From Phycomyces nitens (taxonomy: Eukaryota > Mucoromycota > Mucoromycetes > Mucorales > Phycomycetaceae), in contig JAHRBC010000004.1 in assembly GCA_022702545.1 (NCBI GenBank), positions 5,796,001-5,860,000 of the forward strand: a DNA stretch of 64,000 nt. The letters run 5' to 3'. Positions 12,405 through 27,210 of the stretch are shown piece after piece. Numbering within the stretch: position 1 is the stretch's first letter; each line of letters begins with the position of its first letter. Position numbers and translations under genes: made by a program. The notes beneath the pieces were generated by a model. It was not told the origin of the DNA. It saw nothing but the letters and a program-made list of their open reading frames with translations, and did not search any database.

Positions 12405-13199
12405 ATGGAATCTCTTCAACGCCTGCCTACTGATTTTATGCCCTCGCCGGCTGTCCACCAAGGCCCAGACCTCAAACGTACGGTGGTGATTGCCTATGAC
12501 CATACGAACCAGAGTGACGCCTTGTTGGCCAAGGCAATTCGGCTGGGGGTGATTACTCCTGCAGATGACATAAGGATCCTACATATTATTTGCCAAGACG
12601 AATTCAAGAAGCTGTTTGCCAATACAAACATGACAGAGGCCTATGCTTCTCACTATATAAGCCGTGAAGACACTGGCCATGATTCAGCAATGATGGTGGC
12701 TGCAGATATGATTATGGATGATATCATTGACGTTTTAGACAGACATGGCGCAAGTTGAATTATTATTTGTTTTTTACTAAATGGCTGCTGAATGCATATA
12801 TAGAGAGGGTCTAACATGATAATCTGATAATATTATATAGTTCAAGAATGTCAAGTCAGAAATCCTTCGAGGCGACCCCAAGAAATCAGTCATAGATTAC
12901 TGTATGCAGTGCCGCCCAACCTACATAATCACCGGCACGCGTGGTCTAGGAGTCCTCAAGCGAACCTTTCTAGGATCCGTCTCGGATTACATTGCCAAGA
13001 ACTGTCCAAACCCGGTCTTGGTTCTCAAACTCACTCCAGAAGAACTGGCCAGCCGTGAAAAACAAGATAGCCAGAAGCAGACACGCTTCTCGCAACTACA
13101 AGGTAAGATAATTAAACCTCGGCACATGGATCTGGCCAGCCATTAACCTGGTCCTAAATCTACCATAAAGCTACTCTGGGCCTCCAAAAGGCAAAGTAA
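12405..13199 (+). CDS. Universal stress protein (UspA) family protein
   Basis: Exon 1 is 12405-12749 and exon 2 begins at 12841. The USP fold runs over almost the whole protein: the first strand is VVIAYDHT and the C-terminal nucleotide-binding signature is GTRGLGVLKRTFLGSVSD (G-x2-G-x9-G-S), so ATP binding is likely. The family helps cells survive stress; its partners are unknown here. Intron 1 (12750-12840) must use a GC donor (GCAAGT) to keep LDRHG joined to FKNVKSEI. At 13103 a consensus GTAAGA donor and an acceptor at 13170 would replace the last 14 residues by nine others ending at 13199 (211 aa in all); without that splice the frame stops at 13146. An in-frame ATG at 12360 would add a hydrophobic 15-residue N-terminus, but the CT-rich stretch looks like leader sequence. 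Confidence 0.88.
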
Positions 13200-13558
13200 G
13201 ACCAAAATTAGAAAGGGAGCAAAAGGATTGTCACCAAACTTTGGGCCAATCATACTAGTTGTGGCTTTCTATATTTGCTATCAAGAATATCGTGAAAATT
13301 GATATTGTTATCTAAAACTCTCCTATTTCCCACTCAATATTTTTTTGGATTTCTTGTGATGAGCATATTTTAAATGTTTCTGGTCAATTTGCCTGGCTGG
13401 GACCAAGAAGAAAAGAAAGAAAAAGAAAAAAAGAAGCGTATATACGGCCTAGGAGCAAATTATTATTATCATAATCATTATCAACATCAACCTTGTCTGG
13501 TTCAAAAAGAATAAATGTAAAAGGCTGTTGAATGGACAATCTTTTGGAAAACTCAAAC

Positions 13559-13598
<40 letters not shown>

Positions 13599-13968
13599 TA
13601 TACATCTAATTGACATTGGCAGCACAGACATTTTTGGAATGACAATGGATAGGAGTAACCTTTCTATCTCTATCTCTCTATCTCTCTCTTTTGCACTGTC
13701 AATGACACAAGAGCTACAAGAATAATTAAAATTATAGGACAATAGGAGAGATATGAAAATAGAAAGGGGAACCAAATATATCCAAAATGCAATGTTTAAA
13801 ACCAACTTGAATACTTTCAGAGATCATTGCAAATCTTACTCAATCGACAATATTAGGCTCATCTTGACATGTAGATTATACTCGATATATTTTGTACAAG
13901 AGTAATTGTGGTATAAGGCAACAAACAAATTTAAAAATTATAAAAAAAAAAAAAAACAAGTGGTATTA
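13200..13968. other. Convergent intergenic region with AAT repeat
   Basis: The stress-protein gene and the PAK gene converge here. It contains a trinucleotide AAT repeat at about 13559-13598 and a long A-run near 13940-13957 just downstream of the kinase stop. No gene seen. Confidence 0.65.
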
Positions 13969-16376
13969 TTAGGGCTCATGAGCCTTGCGTAGATCTCTAC
14001 TCGCCTTAATGAGTGGAATCAGTGATCGAACATGTTCTGCCTTTCGAAGGAAAGGATGCTCGAGCATCTCACTCGCAGACGGCCTGTTCTCACTGTCGAC
14101 CGTGAGCGACATTTTGAGAAAGTCGGTCAGATTATCAGAAAGAGCATCTGGATGTTGGAGTTGTGGTGTTCCATTGGTTGCGATTAGGTACAGGGCACGG
14201 AGGGCATTCTCATGAAGGTAAGGAGGCTCTCCTTCAATCATTTCAATAGCCATAATCCCCAGCGACCACACGTCAATCTTTGGTCCATATTCTTTCCTTG
14301 TAACAACCTCAGGAGCCATCTATCCCCAAGCACTCTGTTACTACTACTGGACCCATCTGGAATACTCAAGACAAAACTTACCCAGTAAGGAGTCCCTACC
14401 AGTGTCGTCCTCATCTCAGAGTCACTCAGACGAGCACAGAAACCAAAATCAGCTACAAAAGAGTAGAAAAGAAGAATAAGAAGAAAGAGCCATGCATTTT
14501 TAATATAATCAACAAATAGATTAAACCTCTTCTTACTTAATTTAACCTGGCCATTTAGCCCCAGGAGCACATTATCAGACTTGATGTCTCTATGGATAAT
14601 GTCAAGGTTATGAAGATGACATATTCCTTCGAGGGTCTCTTTGCACACAGTCGCAATCTGGGATTCTGTCATCATATTGGTCGTCACAACATCCGTAAGT
14701 GATCCACCCTCCATATACTCCATAACCACCCAAAGCTCTCCATGAACAAGAAATGAATCGATAAAGTTGACAATGTTTTTGTGGCGTGCGTCCCTCATAA
14801 CCAGAATCTCATTGATAATGAGCTCTTTCTTTGGCTGTTTGTCGAGGCACATTTGCTTAATGGCTACGGACATATTGGTGTCCACAGACTGGGCAATGCA
14901 CACTCCTCCGGATGCACTTGAAGCCAATTAAGACGGTGAGATTGAAGCCAAGTTTACCTATTTTGCCAATACTTACCCTTGTCCAATCTTGATCATATTT
15001 CGGTATAATTTGGTTGGATCTGCGTCTGTGCAGATCGCCTTTAGGTCTGCAATCACCTCTGCATCCTTGACCATTTCCCTCTGTCTTTTTTGTTCCCTTC
15101 TCTTTAATCTAACTTCTGTAGAGACAGTGTCCATTGCAGGGTCAAGGGGGGCTGCCATGGGTGATATGTACACATCTCCATTAGTCGTTTCTTCTTGTAT
15201 TTTTGCATTCAATTTAGGGCGTGGTGGGGCAACTGGTGGGTGGTCAGTACGGTCTATGCGGTGCTTTGGTTTGGTTGGTTTGGTGAGAAGGGGTGGCTTG
15301 GGTGGCGGTGCAGATGGTTTGGGTGTAAGTGTGGGTGGTGGTGGTGGTGGTGGTGGTGTTGGCCGATTGTCTTCATCGGCTGGTGGTCTGACTGGAACTG
15401 GTGGTGTTTGGAGATAAGTAGGTCTGGCCGGGACAGGCGGTACAGCTGGTTTTGGAGCAAGTTGTATAGGAGGTCCCGAGGCTGGTGCTGAATTTGGAGG
15501 TGAAGAGCCTTCCGGCATGACGACCAGTCTAGGTCGTACTCTTTGTGGAAGAGGTGGAGGAGTCGCACCGGCCTTCACAGGGTCCACCAGTCTGCGTGCA
15601 TTTCCAAACTTCTCCCATACAAAATCCTGTGATTGTTCGCGGGATTCTTTATAGAACCCAATGACATCCAGTACAGCCTGGGGATTCTCTTTTTGTTCTC
15701 GTTTTGTAATCCCACTCTCTTTCAGCAGGATTTGCCATTCCCGAGGAAGCCCAGTGAACTCGCCTGTTTGGGAATTGAATCCAACATGGGTAACATGAAC
15801 TAGATTATAAGGTGACGAGATCTTTGTTCTCGACTGCCCGCCACCAGGTAGTGGTTGCGAGCTCTGTGCAGTTGTCCATAAATCGCTCACACTACCGACC
15901 ACCTTGTCTAGTACGCCTTTCAAGGCAGCTGTTGTTGAGCCGACCTGGTTAATGAGTCCAAATGTCTTTGGGTCTTCCATTGTACGTCGGGATTGGTCTC
16001 CCTTTGTGCTGTGTGTGATTAATATACTAGAGCTCGTAGGGCTGCTGATAATTGGATTGTTCTTTGCATTCAGCGACTGGAGAGCTGCCTGGCTTGGTCT
16101 TGGTGGAGGTGGTGGGGGTGGAGGTGGAGGAGGTGGAGGTGTAATGGCATTGTTTTCAGAGTCTATGGATTGGTAAGTGATGGCCTTTGTGGGTTTGGGC
16201 GGTAAAAGGGGTTTTGTTGGCTGTGAAGAAGACGAAGCTTGGGGTTGAGGGTGTGTTTGGGACAGGAGTTTGGAGGTGCTCGGCTTTATTTGGTCTGGAT
16301 GACTACTATCGGCCTTGCTGTTAAAAAGCTTGATGTTGGCAGACACAAGGCCACTGGTACTCAAAGGGGAAGACAT
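13969..16376 (-). CDS. Ste20/PAK-type p21-activated Ser/Thr protein kinase (four exons, 733 aa)
   Basis: Exons on the minus strand: 16376-14977, 14916-14537, 14452-14382 and 14319-13969. A CRIB domain at about residues 186-200 ([15 protein letters not shown]) should bind GTP-loaded Cdc42/Rac. Polyproline runs on both sides (about 80-92 and 330-350) could bind SH3 domains. The kinase domain starts near residue 461 with the glycine loop GQGASGGV, then VAIKQM (ATP lysine), HRDIKSDN (catalytic loop), TDFGFCA (Mg loop) and MAPE. The family controls polarity, mating and MAP-kinase signalling. No PH domain was seen, so Ste20 fits better than Cla4. The second exon starts at an AAG acceptor (TTCAAG), needed to complete the glycine loop. 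Confidence 0.96.
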
Positions 16377-18018
16377 CCTAGGCTAGTTGGGAGCCGCTCT
16401 TTTTTGGAACGATCAGGTCGTGTCAGCACAAAGAGGTGGCTTGGGCTATACATTTTACCCTCCGGACAATATCCAAGGTCTGGAACCTCCTTTGCTTTCT
16501 CAGCAACCCCCGCTTCATAGCGCAACCCTCTATCTCAGCCAATCACACGCGTTCTCTCGGGGTTGCATGACAAGACAACGACGAATCACAATCCGTCTAT
16601 TATACGATCGCCACCGTCCCTCACACCGTGCGCAATTCACGTGATTCTTGTCATTAAACAAGATTCTGGCTCATGGACACCAGGCACTTCTTTAAAGTTG
16701 GAAATCATCTGGAGATTTACTTCTTTTTTCTTTGCAATTGAAGAAGAAGAAGAAGAAAAAAGAGAGGAGAATCTCCAAGTTTGTTATCTGAGTAACTAGC
16801 TGCTCAAACGGAATATATTACACAAAATGAACATCTCATGTTGAACAAGAATTACAGATAGTATGTGCAAAAAGGAGGGTACAAGACAATACTCAATTAT
16901 TGTAAATACATTTTGAATATTTCTACGATCAATTCCAAAGAAGAAGAAGAAAAACAAAGATTATACCACTATTTTATATGCTTATATACACACACATATT
17001 ACTTTAAGCCAGTTTTATTGGCGTATTCAAAGATACAAATATGGTTCAATTGGTATAATCATTACAAACAAGCTCTTTTCTGGCTAAATGCTGAAAAACA
17101 AAACAGGTTAATGGTTTCCATAGATACAATTCACTTTTATACAACATCATCATAATGAGCTTTGATATGAATCATACATATAAAGATACGGGGGATTTTG
17201 TTGGAACAATATGTTGCAAACAATACAGAGGTAATAATAATCAACCGTTTGTTTAGATTTATTGAAATATGGAAAACATAAACTATACAATTGTGTTTAA
17301 AATTGTCCAAATATCCCAATAATTGGATTTAATATGTTTTAGATTTGATATATATAAAAAAGGCGGTTATTTGGTCAATATAGATCTTGACCAAGATCCA
17401 AAAAAAAAACACACACACACATAAATTGGCTGGATATTCAAAGACTAGGTATCTTTTTAGACCAGAGTGCATAAAGTAGATTGTGCAGCTATTTAATGAT
17501 TGTGGTTTAGATACCGTATTGACCAGATCCATTTATTAATGCCTATTTTTCATAGAGTGTATATTCAGAATGGATTGTGGACCTATAAATGTTTATTATA
17601 AAGTAGAGTATTAAATGCCCATTTATTCAACAAATTGGCATGAAAAATAGCGATGCAATTGTAAACCTTTGGGTCCAATTCCCATTTCTTTTTAAAGCGT
17701 TTGGTCCCTATTATTATTATTATTATTATTATTATTTTGGAAGATCACAAGTATCTATACACTATTCTCTCCATGTGTTTGAGATAATGGGCTATAAAAA
17801 ATAATAATGGTAGTATTTACTGGTATGCGAGTTCCAAAAAGTATCAATTACATGAAATCAACTAGCAAACTGTCCATCAGAGCTGTCTTTGGCTTCTTTA
17901 TTGCCACATGTCTATAGTGTATTTTTTGAGTATGATGGACAAAGATATACAGAACAGGGTATCAGATTTTTATATTTTAGGAAATATTATTCATGCCTAG
18001 CATAAAGGAAACCAATTT

Positions 18019-18056
<38 letters not shown>

Positions 18057-18643
18057 GTAAATATTCTAATAATCTATAGATGTATAGCTTGTAGTGTCCT
18101 GAGCAATGGTAATATTGGATACATTCAGTATCTTTGTACATATACATATATATATATATATATATATTATATTCTTATTTAAAAAAAACCAAATTCATCA
18201 AATACGTTTATAAACGATTCGATAAAATCACTTTTCTTCATTACCAAAAGTACGAGTCGAAATTAATAAATTAAAAGATACGCTGCTTGAAATCAAGAAT
18301 CTACAAGACCTTTTCCAAAGGAAATCTACATGATAAATCTCTCTATAACTCTACAACACTTGAGCAATACTTTCGTGACACTTATTTATTGGCAAATATA
18401 AAACCAACACGTCACTGCCTGTAGAATCCTCTGATTTATTACCTTGATTTTTTTGCTCAGAGGAAACTATGGGTGTGCATTATTGATCACCTTTTTCTAG
18501 AAGGCGGTGTTTAATATGGTCACATGATTAGCATGACGTGCAGGAGGAGGGGGGATGGGGGAGGGGAAGGAGGAATGCATTCAGGCATAGAAATTGAGAA
18601 AGGGAGGGGCTACAAAGAAGTCGTTTTTTATACTTGCCTCATA
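16377..18643. other. Divergent intergenic region between PAK and UBC8 genes
   Basis: Both flanking genes point away from this 2.3 kb stretch, so each end should hold a promoter. The 16400-16640 part is the most GC-rich and is the likely PAK promoter and leader. The middle is AT-rich with an ATT repeat (about 17709-17736) and TA tracts (18022-18053, 18147-18167). A G-rich tract lies at 18543-18573, about 70 to 100 bases before the UBC8 start. No further gene is supported. Confidence 0.65.
18543..18573 (+). promoter_or_regulatory. G-rich tract upstream of UBC8, possible G-quadruplex or purine-tract promoter element
   Basis: G-runs of six, five and four bases plus several GG steps occur within 31 bases on the coding strand, 71 to 101 bases before the ATG at 18644, in otherwise AT-rich DNA. 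Function is inferred from position and composition only. Confidence 0.4.
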
Positions 18644-19449
18644 ATGTCCACCCCACGAAGGAGAATCGAAACAGATGTCATGAAACTGTAAGATGAATCA
18701 ATAGATTAAATAAACGATTCTCATGCAGACCTCAGATTGATGAGTGACTATGAAGTCACTTTGGTCAATGACAATATGCAAGAGTTCTATGTCCGTTTCC
18801 ATGGACCAACTGACAGTAAGGAGCCAAAGACATGTTCCATACTTTGGCTAATCACAATGGACAGCACCATTTAGTGGTGGTGTGTGGAAGGTTCATGTTG
18901 AATTACCTGATCAATATCCCTACAAATCCCCGAGCATAGGCTTCATCAACCGTATCTTCCATCCCAACATTGATGAAGTGTGAGTCAATGTAATATTCTT
19001 ATAACCTCTTGACTTATCCAGTGGCTAGGAGTGGATCGGTCTGTTTGGATGTGATTAATCAGACATGGAGTCCAATGTTCGGTAGGATACAAACTGTCTA
19101 CGCGTAGGATTCTGTTTCTAACAATCTAGCACAGACATGATCAATATCTTTGAAGTCTTTCTGCCACAACTCCTTCGGTATCCTAACCCCACTGACCCAC
19201 TTAACGGAGAGGCTGCTGCTCTATTGATGCGTGAGCCTGGAAAGTATGAGCTCAAAGTCAAAGGTAAACAAGAGAATAAACTCTTGGATGCCAAGGTATT
19301 GACAATCTAGTAATCGTCATTTAGAGCACGTTCAGCTCTATGCTACAAAGGAGGCTGCTGATGCAGTTTCGGATGGCAGCTCGGATGATGATGACATGAG
19401 CTCTGTTAGCTATGCTTCCGAAGATGAAGCCGCCGGTATGGAGCTTTGA
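18644..19449 (+). CDS. UBC8: Ubiquitin-conjugating enzyme E2, UBC8/UBE2H type (six short exons, 181 aa)
   Basis: Exons 18644-18687, 18736-18815, 18865-18979, 19029-19081, 19135-19263 and 19325-19449 join in phase; none is longer than 129 bases. The product follows UBE2H almost position by position: the start [42 protein letters not shown], then [14 protein letters not shown] with the catalytic cysteine at about residue 85, and [10 protein letters not shown]. It ends in an acidic Ser/Asp tail and GMEL, like the human enzyme. In yeast Ubc8 works with the GID/CTLH ligase to degrade gluconeogenic enzymes; the same role here is inferred. The length (181 against 183 in human) supports the splice choices. 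Confidence 0.95.
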
Positions 19450-20270
19450 TTATAATATATATATATTTTGAATAAAACATTCGCACAATACACCAAAGTC
19501 ATTTCCAATCGACAGTATTTATACCACATTTTGAAAAACAATTAAAAAGACCAAAGGGGAGGGGGCTATTAATACCTTTATTGCAAAATGATAATAAAGC
19601 AAGATGCCTAAATATCAAACCAAACTACTAATTGCTTAGAAGACTATTCCAACCAGATCTGCCTTTCATGGCATGTCCATGGTTCTATAGAGACCAAAGA
19701 AGCTCTCTACCAAATCAAAACATCTGTTTAATCGAATGGGCTGATGTATGATAAACGTATGCAATTGTCTTTTTTATTTATTATTATTAAAAAAACCCCA
19801 CTCCCATTTGTTGTTTATATACACATACACACATTTAACAAGAATCTTGTTATACATCCTTATTGCCTATAACAAACGTTGAAACTCTTCTTCTTGTCAA
19901 TAAAGGTCTTTAAAGAATGGATATTTCTATATATTTTTTATATATATTTAATTATTTTTTATTTTATTTTGGCAAGCGCAAGAAACAAGTTCAGGTTCCG
20001 ACTGGTGTCCAAACACTTGTCCCTTCGGCCTTAAGATTCTCAACCCCTTCTTCCCACTCTGTCCTTCTGTCCTCCAGGGCCCAACTCATTTACATCCCAT
20101 ACTGCTCATTCGACAAGACGATATTACCTTTTGGAATCCTCTGTTTAACAGCAGCACCTTGGACTCATTCTCTCGCCTTTATTGCCATCCTCATTCCAGG
20201 CGTCACAATACCCTAAACAAAACAAAACAAAAAAGTAACTTGTCACACGCGCTTCCATAGACTATTTTCA
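19450..20270. other. Intergenic region between UBC8 and Miro genes
   Basis: 3' flank of UBC8, then AT-rich sequence, then a more GC-rich stretch at about 19985-20215 that is probably the promoter and leader of the Miro gene. An open frame at 19917-20216 has no recognisable product and is not called. Confidence 0.6.
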
Positions 20271-23444
<3,174 letters not shown>

Positions 23445-23593
23445 TGCCAATAAAAAAAAGAGAGAGAGAGAGAGATGTACTTTTACTTTTGTAATTAATG
23501 TCGATACAACAAAATAAAGCGCCACAATAATCCAAACGTGTGCTATTTAAACAATTGAATACAAGGCTTTATTTTACTACATTTCCACAACGA

Positions 23594-24687
23594 TCAATAG
23601 TCCATGTCATCGCCCTTTCCTTTCGAGCTATTGGCCTGGTTGTAGTAGAATGTCATGACCTGCTCACTCGATGTCGAGTCTTCAGGGCCCTTGTCATCAC
23701 GCACTCTGATGAAGCGAGGGAAGCGAAGGGAGATACCCTTGGCAGCATCGACCTAAACCACGGTGTATTAGATTCCAAAAACACACATACACACACTTGG
23801 ATCATAAACTACCTTTCCAACAGCAGCCATATAGCGTGGACTGATACTCAGATCAGCGCAAAGTACCTCCCAGACCTTGACAGGCTCAAACCATACGTCT
23901 GGCTTGACTGGGTTTTCTCCCAGACAATAGAATCGCTTGGGAGCCTCAATGACATGGTCTTTTAGGGCATTGTAATGGTTCAGGAGATCTTCTTCAGAGA
24001 AACCAGTGCCAATCTTACAGATTGTCTGGTATTCTTCTGTTTCAGGATCATAACAAGCCAGCAAAAATGCACCATATACTGATGTTCGCTTTCCACGTCC
24101 ATAGAATGCACCAATAACCACCAAATCCATTGAATCACCAATACCACTCAGATAGTCTTTCTTGACCTTGAGCCAGTTGCGTGATCTCTTTGAAGGTTCA
24201 TAGGATGCCTCTTCACCGTCAAAGAGTTTTACCATTAGTCCTTCGCAGTTATTTTCAATCGAGACATCAAGGAAGACTTGGATATCATCAATATTGTTAG
24301 AGTCCATTTGGCGTGCAAAGTAAAACTCATTTTCAGTTTCCTTGAAAGCCGATCTAAGTTTCTCACGGCGAACTTCCAATGGCTGTCGTAAAAGAGACTA
24401 GATGATGGATTATATTTTTTTGGTGGTTGATATATAGTTTAATACCTTGACAATAATAATAAACTTACCTCGCCGTTCAAGTAGAGACAATCAAATGCAA
24501 AAACAGCCACCTGAATCTTGATATCTTCTTCTTTGACATCCTTTCTCTTTCGAGTACTGAGCACTTGGAAAGGAAGAATCTGCTTGTTTTCTTTATCCCA
24601 TGCCACTGCTTCACAATCTAGGATAAATGAGGTAGTCGTAGGCATCACCCACTATCATTTTGGATCAGTCTTCAACTGATGCTTGTA

Positions 24688-24719
<32 letters not shown>

Positions 24720-26973
24720 AAGTGTCTTACATTGGCCAGTTTTGACATGATATCTGGGTAACGATCAGACATGTTTTCAGAGTTACGACTGTAGACCATG
24801 GACCTTCCATCGGGTAACAAGTGGATCTGATCAATTAAATAATGATTCAGTACCAAGATCATTAAAGAAGAAGATAAAAAGACGATGAAATCTGCTTTTT
24901 ATCTGTATTGATCCCTTACCTGTGCTCGCTCACCATCATACTTGAACTCACAAGTAAATTTACTGTTTTCAAATCTATCCAAAATCTCTGTGAGACTCTT
25001 TGTGGGATGGGCCAACATAGGCTTCAAGGGAATTCCTAAACAAACATTCGATGTTTTAATAAATGGGATCATGGTCGAATCTACTCGATAATCTTACCTG
25101 GTCTCATCTTGCACTTGCTAGGGAAATCTTTGATGGAGTTAGTGAGCAGTGCTGGAATGATCATATCATAACAAGGTAATTGACTAGACACAAATATCAT
25201 TAGACACACAATTCCTCAAACTACAAAAAAAAAAGGATAATATCTGGTGTGGATTTACTTGTATACAGATTTGACGATTGCTGCAGCATCCGCCAAGGCT
25301 TCCTCTCTTTTTTCTTGAGACAACTTTGATGTTTCTTTGGTGGGAATTGGATGGTGAGTACGATAATACAAAAGCTAGATTTTGATCCCAATGACTATCA
25401 ATTGTATTTTACCTGGCTTGCTCAATACGATTGACTGGGCAAGAGCAGATAAAACTGTTTGCTCGGCAAGACCAATTCGAAGCTTTCCTTCCAACTGTCT
25501 ATATAAGCAAACCATCTCATTAGCCTAATAATAATAATAATATATATATATATATATATTAAAGAAACACTAAATGTTACCGAATTAAATATTTTGCTTC
25601 ACTTCCTCTGCACTGGACCAGCAAGGAGTTGATCTTGTCAATCTTTTTTTTCTGGGACTATAAAATGTATTTTTCTTTGTAAATCACCAGAGTAACCCTA
25701 GATATCAAGTCTTTATAAAATAAATCTTGTAGTTTACCTGGTTGCCAGTGATTTGAGAAAGATCCTTGAGCGTCTGGAATACTTGGTGCACTGTCAAAGG
25801 TTTTGGCATAGAAAGTGTTCCCTGTGAGCTCTTGCTGCTCTAAAAAGTGTAATAAAATATAGATTCTAATAAACATCTATTCACTTTGGAGATTCACACG
25901 TCTTGTCAAGCACTTACCATGGCTACAGTACCAAGATCACCAGTACTTCTATATTCTGCCTTGATACTTTTAATATTTCTACCAGTACAGCTCACAATAG
26001 CCTTGATCAAGAATGATTCACCAACACCCATCTCAAGTCCTTCGTAATCAGGACAGAGCTAATCAATTGCAGTTTATTTATTTTTTGTAAATAATCGCAC
26101 ATTTTATAGACTAAGCTTGCTATCACCCACCTTGTTGATGCACATATAAAGAAGTTCGAGTAGACCATCAGGAGTCAACTTAATGGCCTGCAAAAATAGT
26201 TGAACCAGATATTCGGTAATAGCCAAACGCTTTGTGGTTGCCTCACAGCGCTCGAATGTTTTGCAAAGCATGGCATACGGAATACTATATATACAGGACG
26301 TAAGAAAGGCAAGTCAAGCAGCATAATATCCAGAGTATATCACAATAACGATAAGCAATCATGTATATAAAAAGCTTTTTTTTGTAAAGATTCATTGGAC
26401 TTACGGTTTTCCTTTAGCCCACGAAAGTTCAGTTGGCATACTTGTGCCTACAACAGCTCTTAAAGACATGACGATTAACGGTCAATCATTTATATACATA
26501 TCGGGGGATATGCTTACAGTGTCTTTGCTGCTTCTTTTGCAATCTTTTCTTCCTTGGCTTGTTCTTTTTCTTCTTCTTTAGCAACCTCAATCTCTTTTTC
26601 AAATTCATCATCGGATTCGCTCTTTTTCACATTGATCTCGGCAATCGACTCGATTACAATGTCCTTTTTGTCCTCCTCTTTGGGGATTTCTGATTCGTCT
26701 TCGTCCTTGATGTGGATCTTTTGTTTTTTACGGCGGGGAAGTTTAATTTCTTCATCGCTGTCATCCATCTCGCCTTCCAAAGCTAAATCGCTATTCTCTT
26801 TGGAAACTGCGGGTTCTGCTGGGGTCATTTCGACATCCTGGACCTGGATTTCCTTTGGTTTAGCGGGACCTTTTGTAAAAAAGGATCTTTGGGATCTTTA
26901 GCGGATTGTGATTGAATTAGAGCGAGTACTGCGGCTACCTGAGATTAGCCTGCTTGGCGTTCTTTTGATCCAT
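23594..26973 (-). CDS. CDC9: DNA ligase I, ATP-dependent (fifteen exons, 772 aa)
   Basis: Minus-strand exons: 26973-26939, 26886-26518, 26458-26405, 26284-26131, 26058-25918, 25839-25738, 25657-25581, 25498-25413, 25334-25259, 25183-25098, 25035-24920, 24826-24731, 24651-24469, 24397-23813 and 23752-23594. The N-terminus is a PCNA-interacting box (QANLRSFF), then an acidic/Lys-rich disordered stretch, the DNA-binding domain (about 180-390), the nucleotidyltransferase with the adenylated lysine in FKYDGERAQ (about K425), and the OB-fold domain ([29 protein letters not shown]). It seals nicks in Okazaki fragments and excision repair in the nucleus; a mitochondrial form from a downstream start is possible as in yeast. 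The PIP box is split by intron 1. Length matches Cdc9 (755 in yeast). Confidence 0.96.
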
Positions 26974-27210
26974 GACTAGAAACAACCAAAAATAAATAAA
27001 TAAATAAAAAAAGAAAGATTTGGCTAATGTGAATGGATTACGATTGTTAACAATCATTGTGGCGCTGGGACTGTCTCTGTCACTTTTATGCGCGTTCCTG
27101 GCATTTTCTTTTTTCTTTTTTCTTTATATATATAATTAAAACGCGTTCTTTGATGAGTTTGACATGTTTGATATAATTGTGTATAGGTTTATTTTCGTTT
27201 AGGATTCCAG

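Noticed and set aside
15195..15491. Gly/Trp-rich plus-strand ORFs opposite the PAK gene
   Set aside because: Reverse reading of polyproline codons in the PAK linker.
17041..17065. tRNA-like GGTTCAATTGGTATAAT stretch
   Set aside because: No matching T-arm or acceptor stem could be found nearby.
19917..20216. Plus-strand ORF before the Miro gene
   Set aside because: Starts in an AT-rich hydrophobic run, shows no domain, and fits better as promoter and leader sequence.
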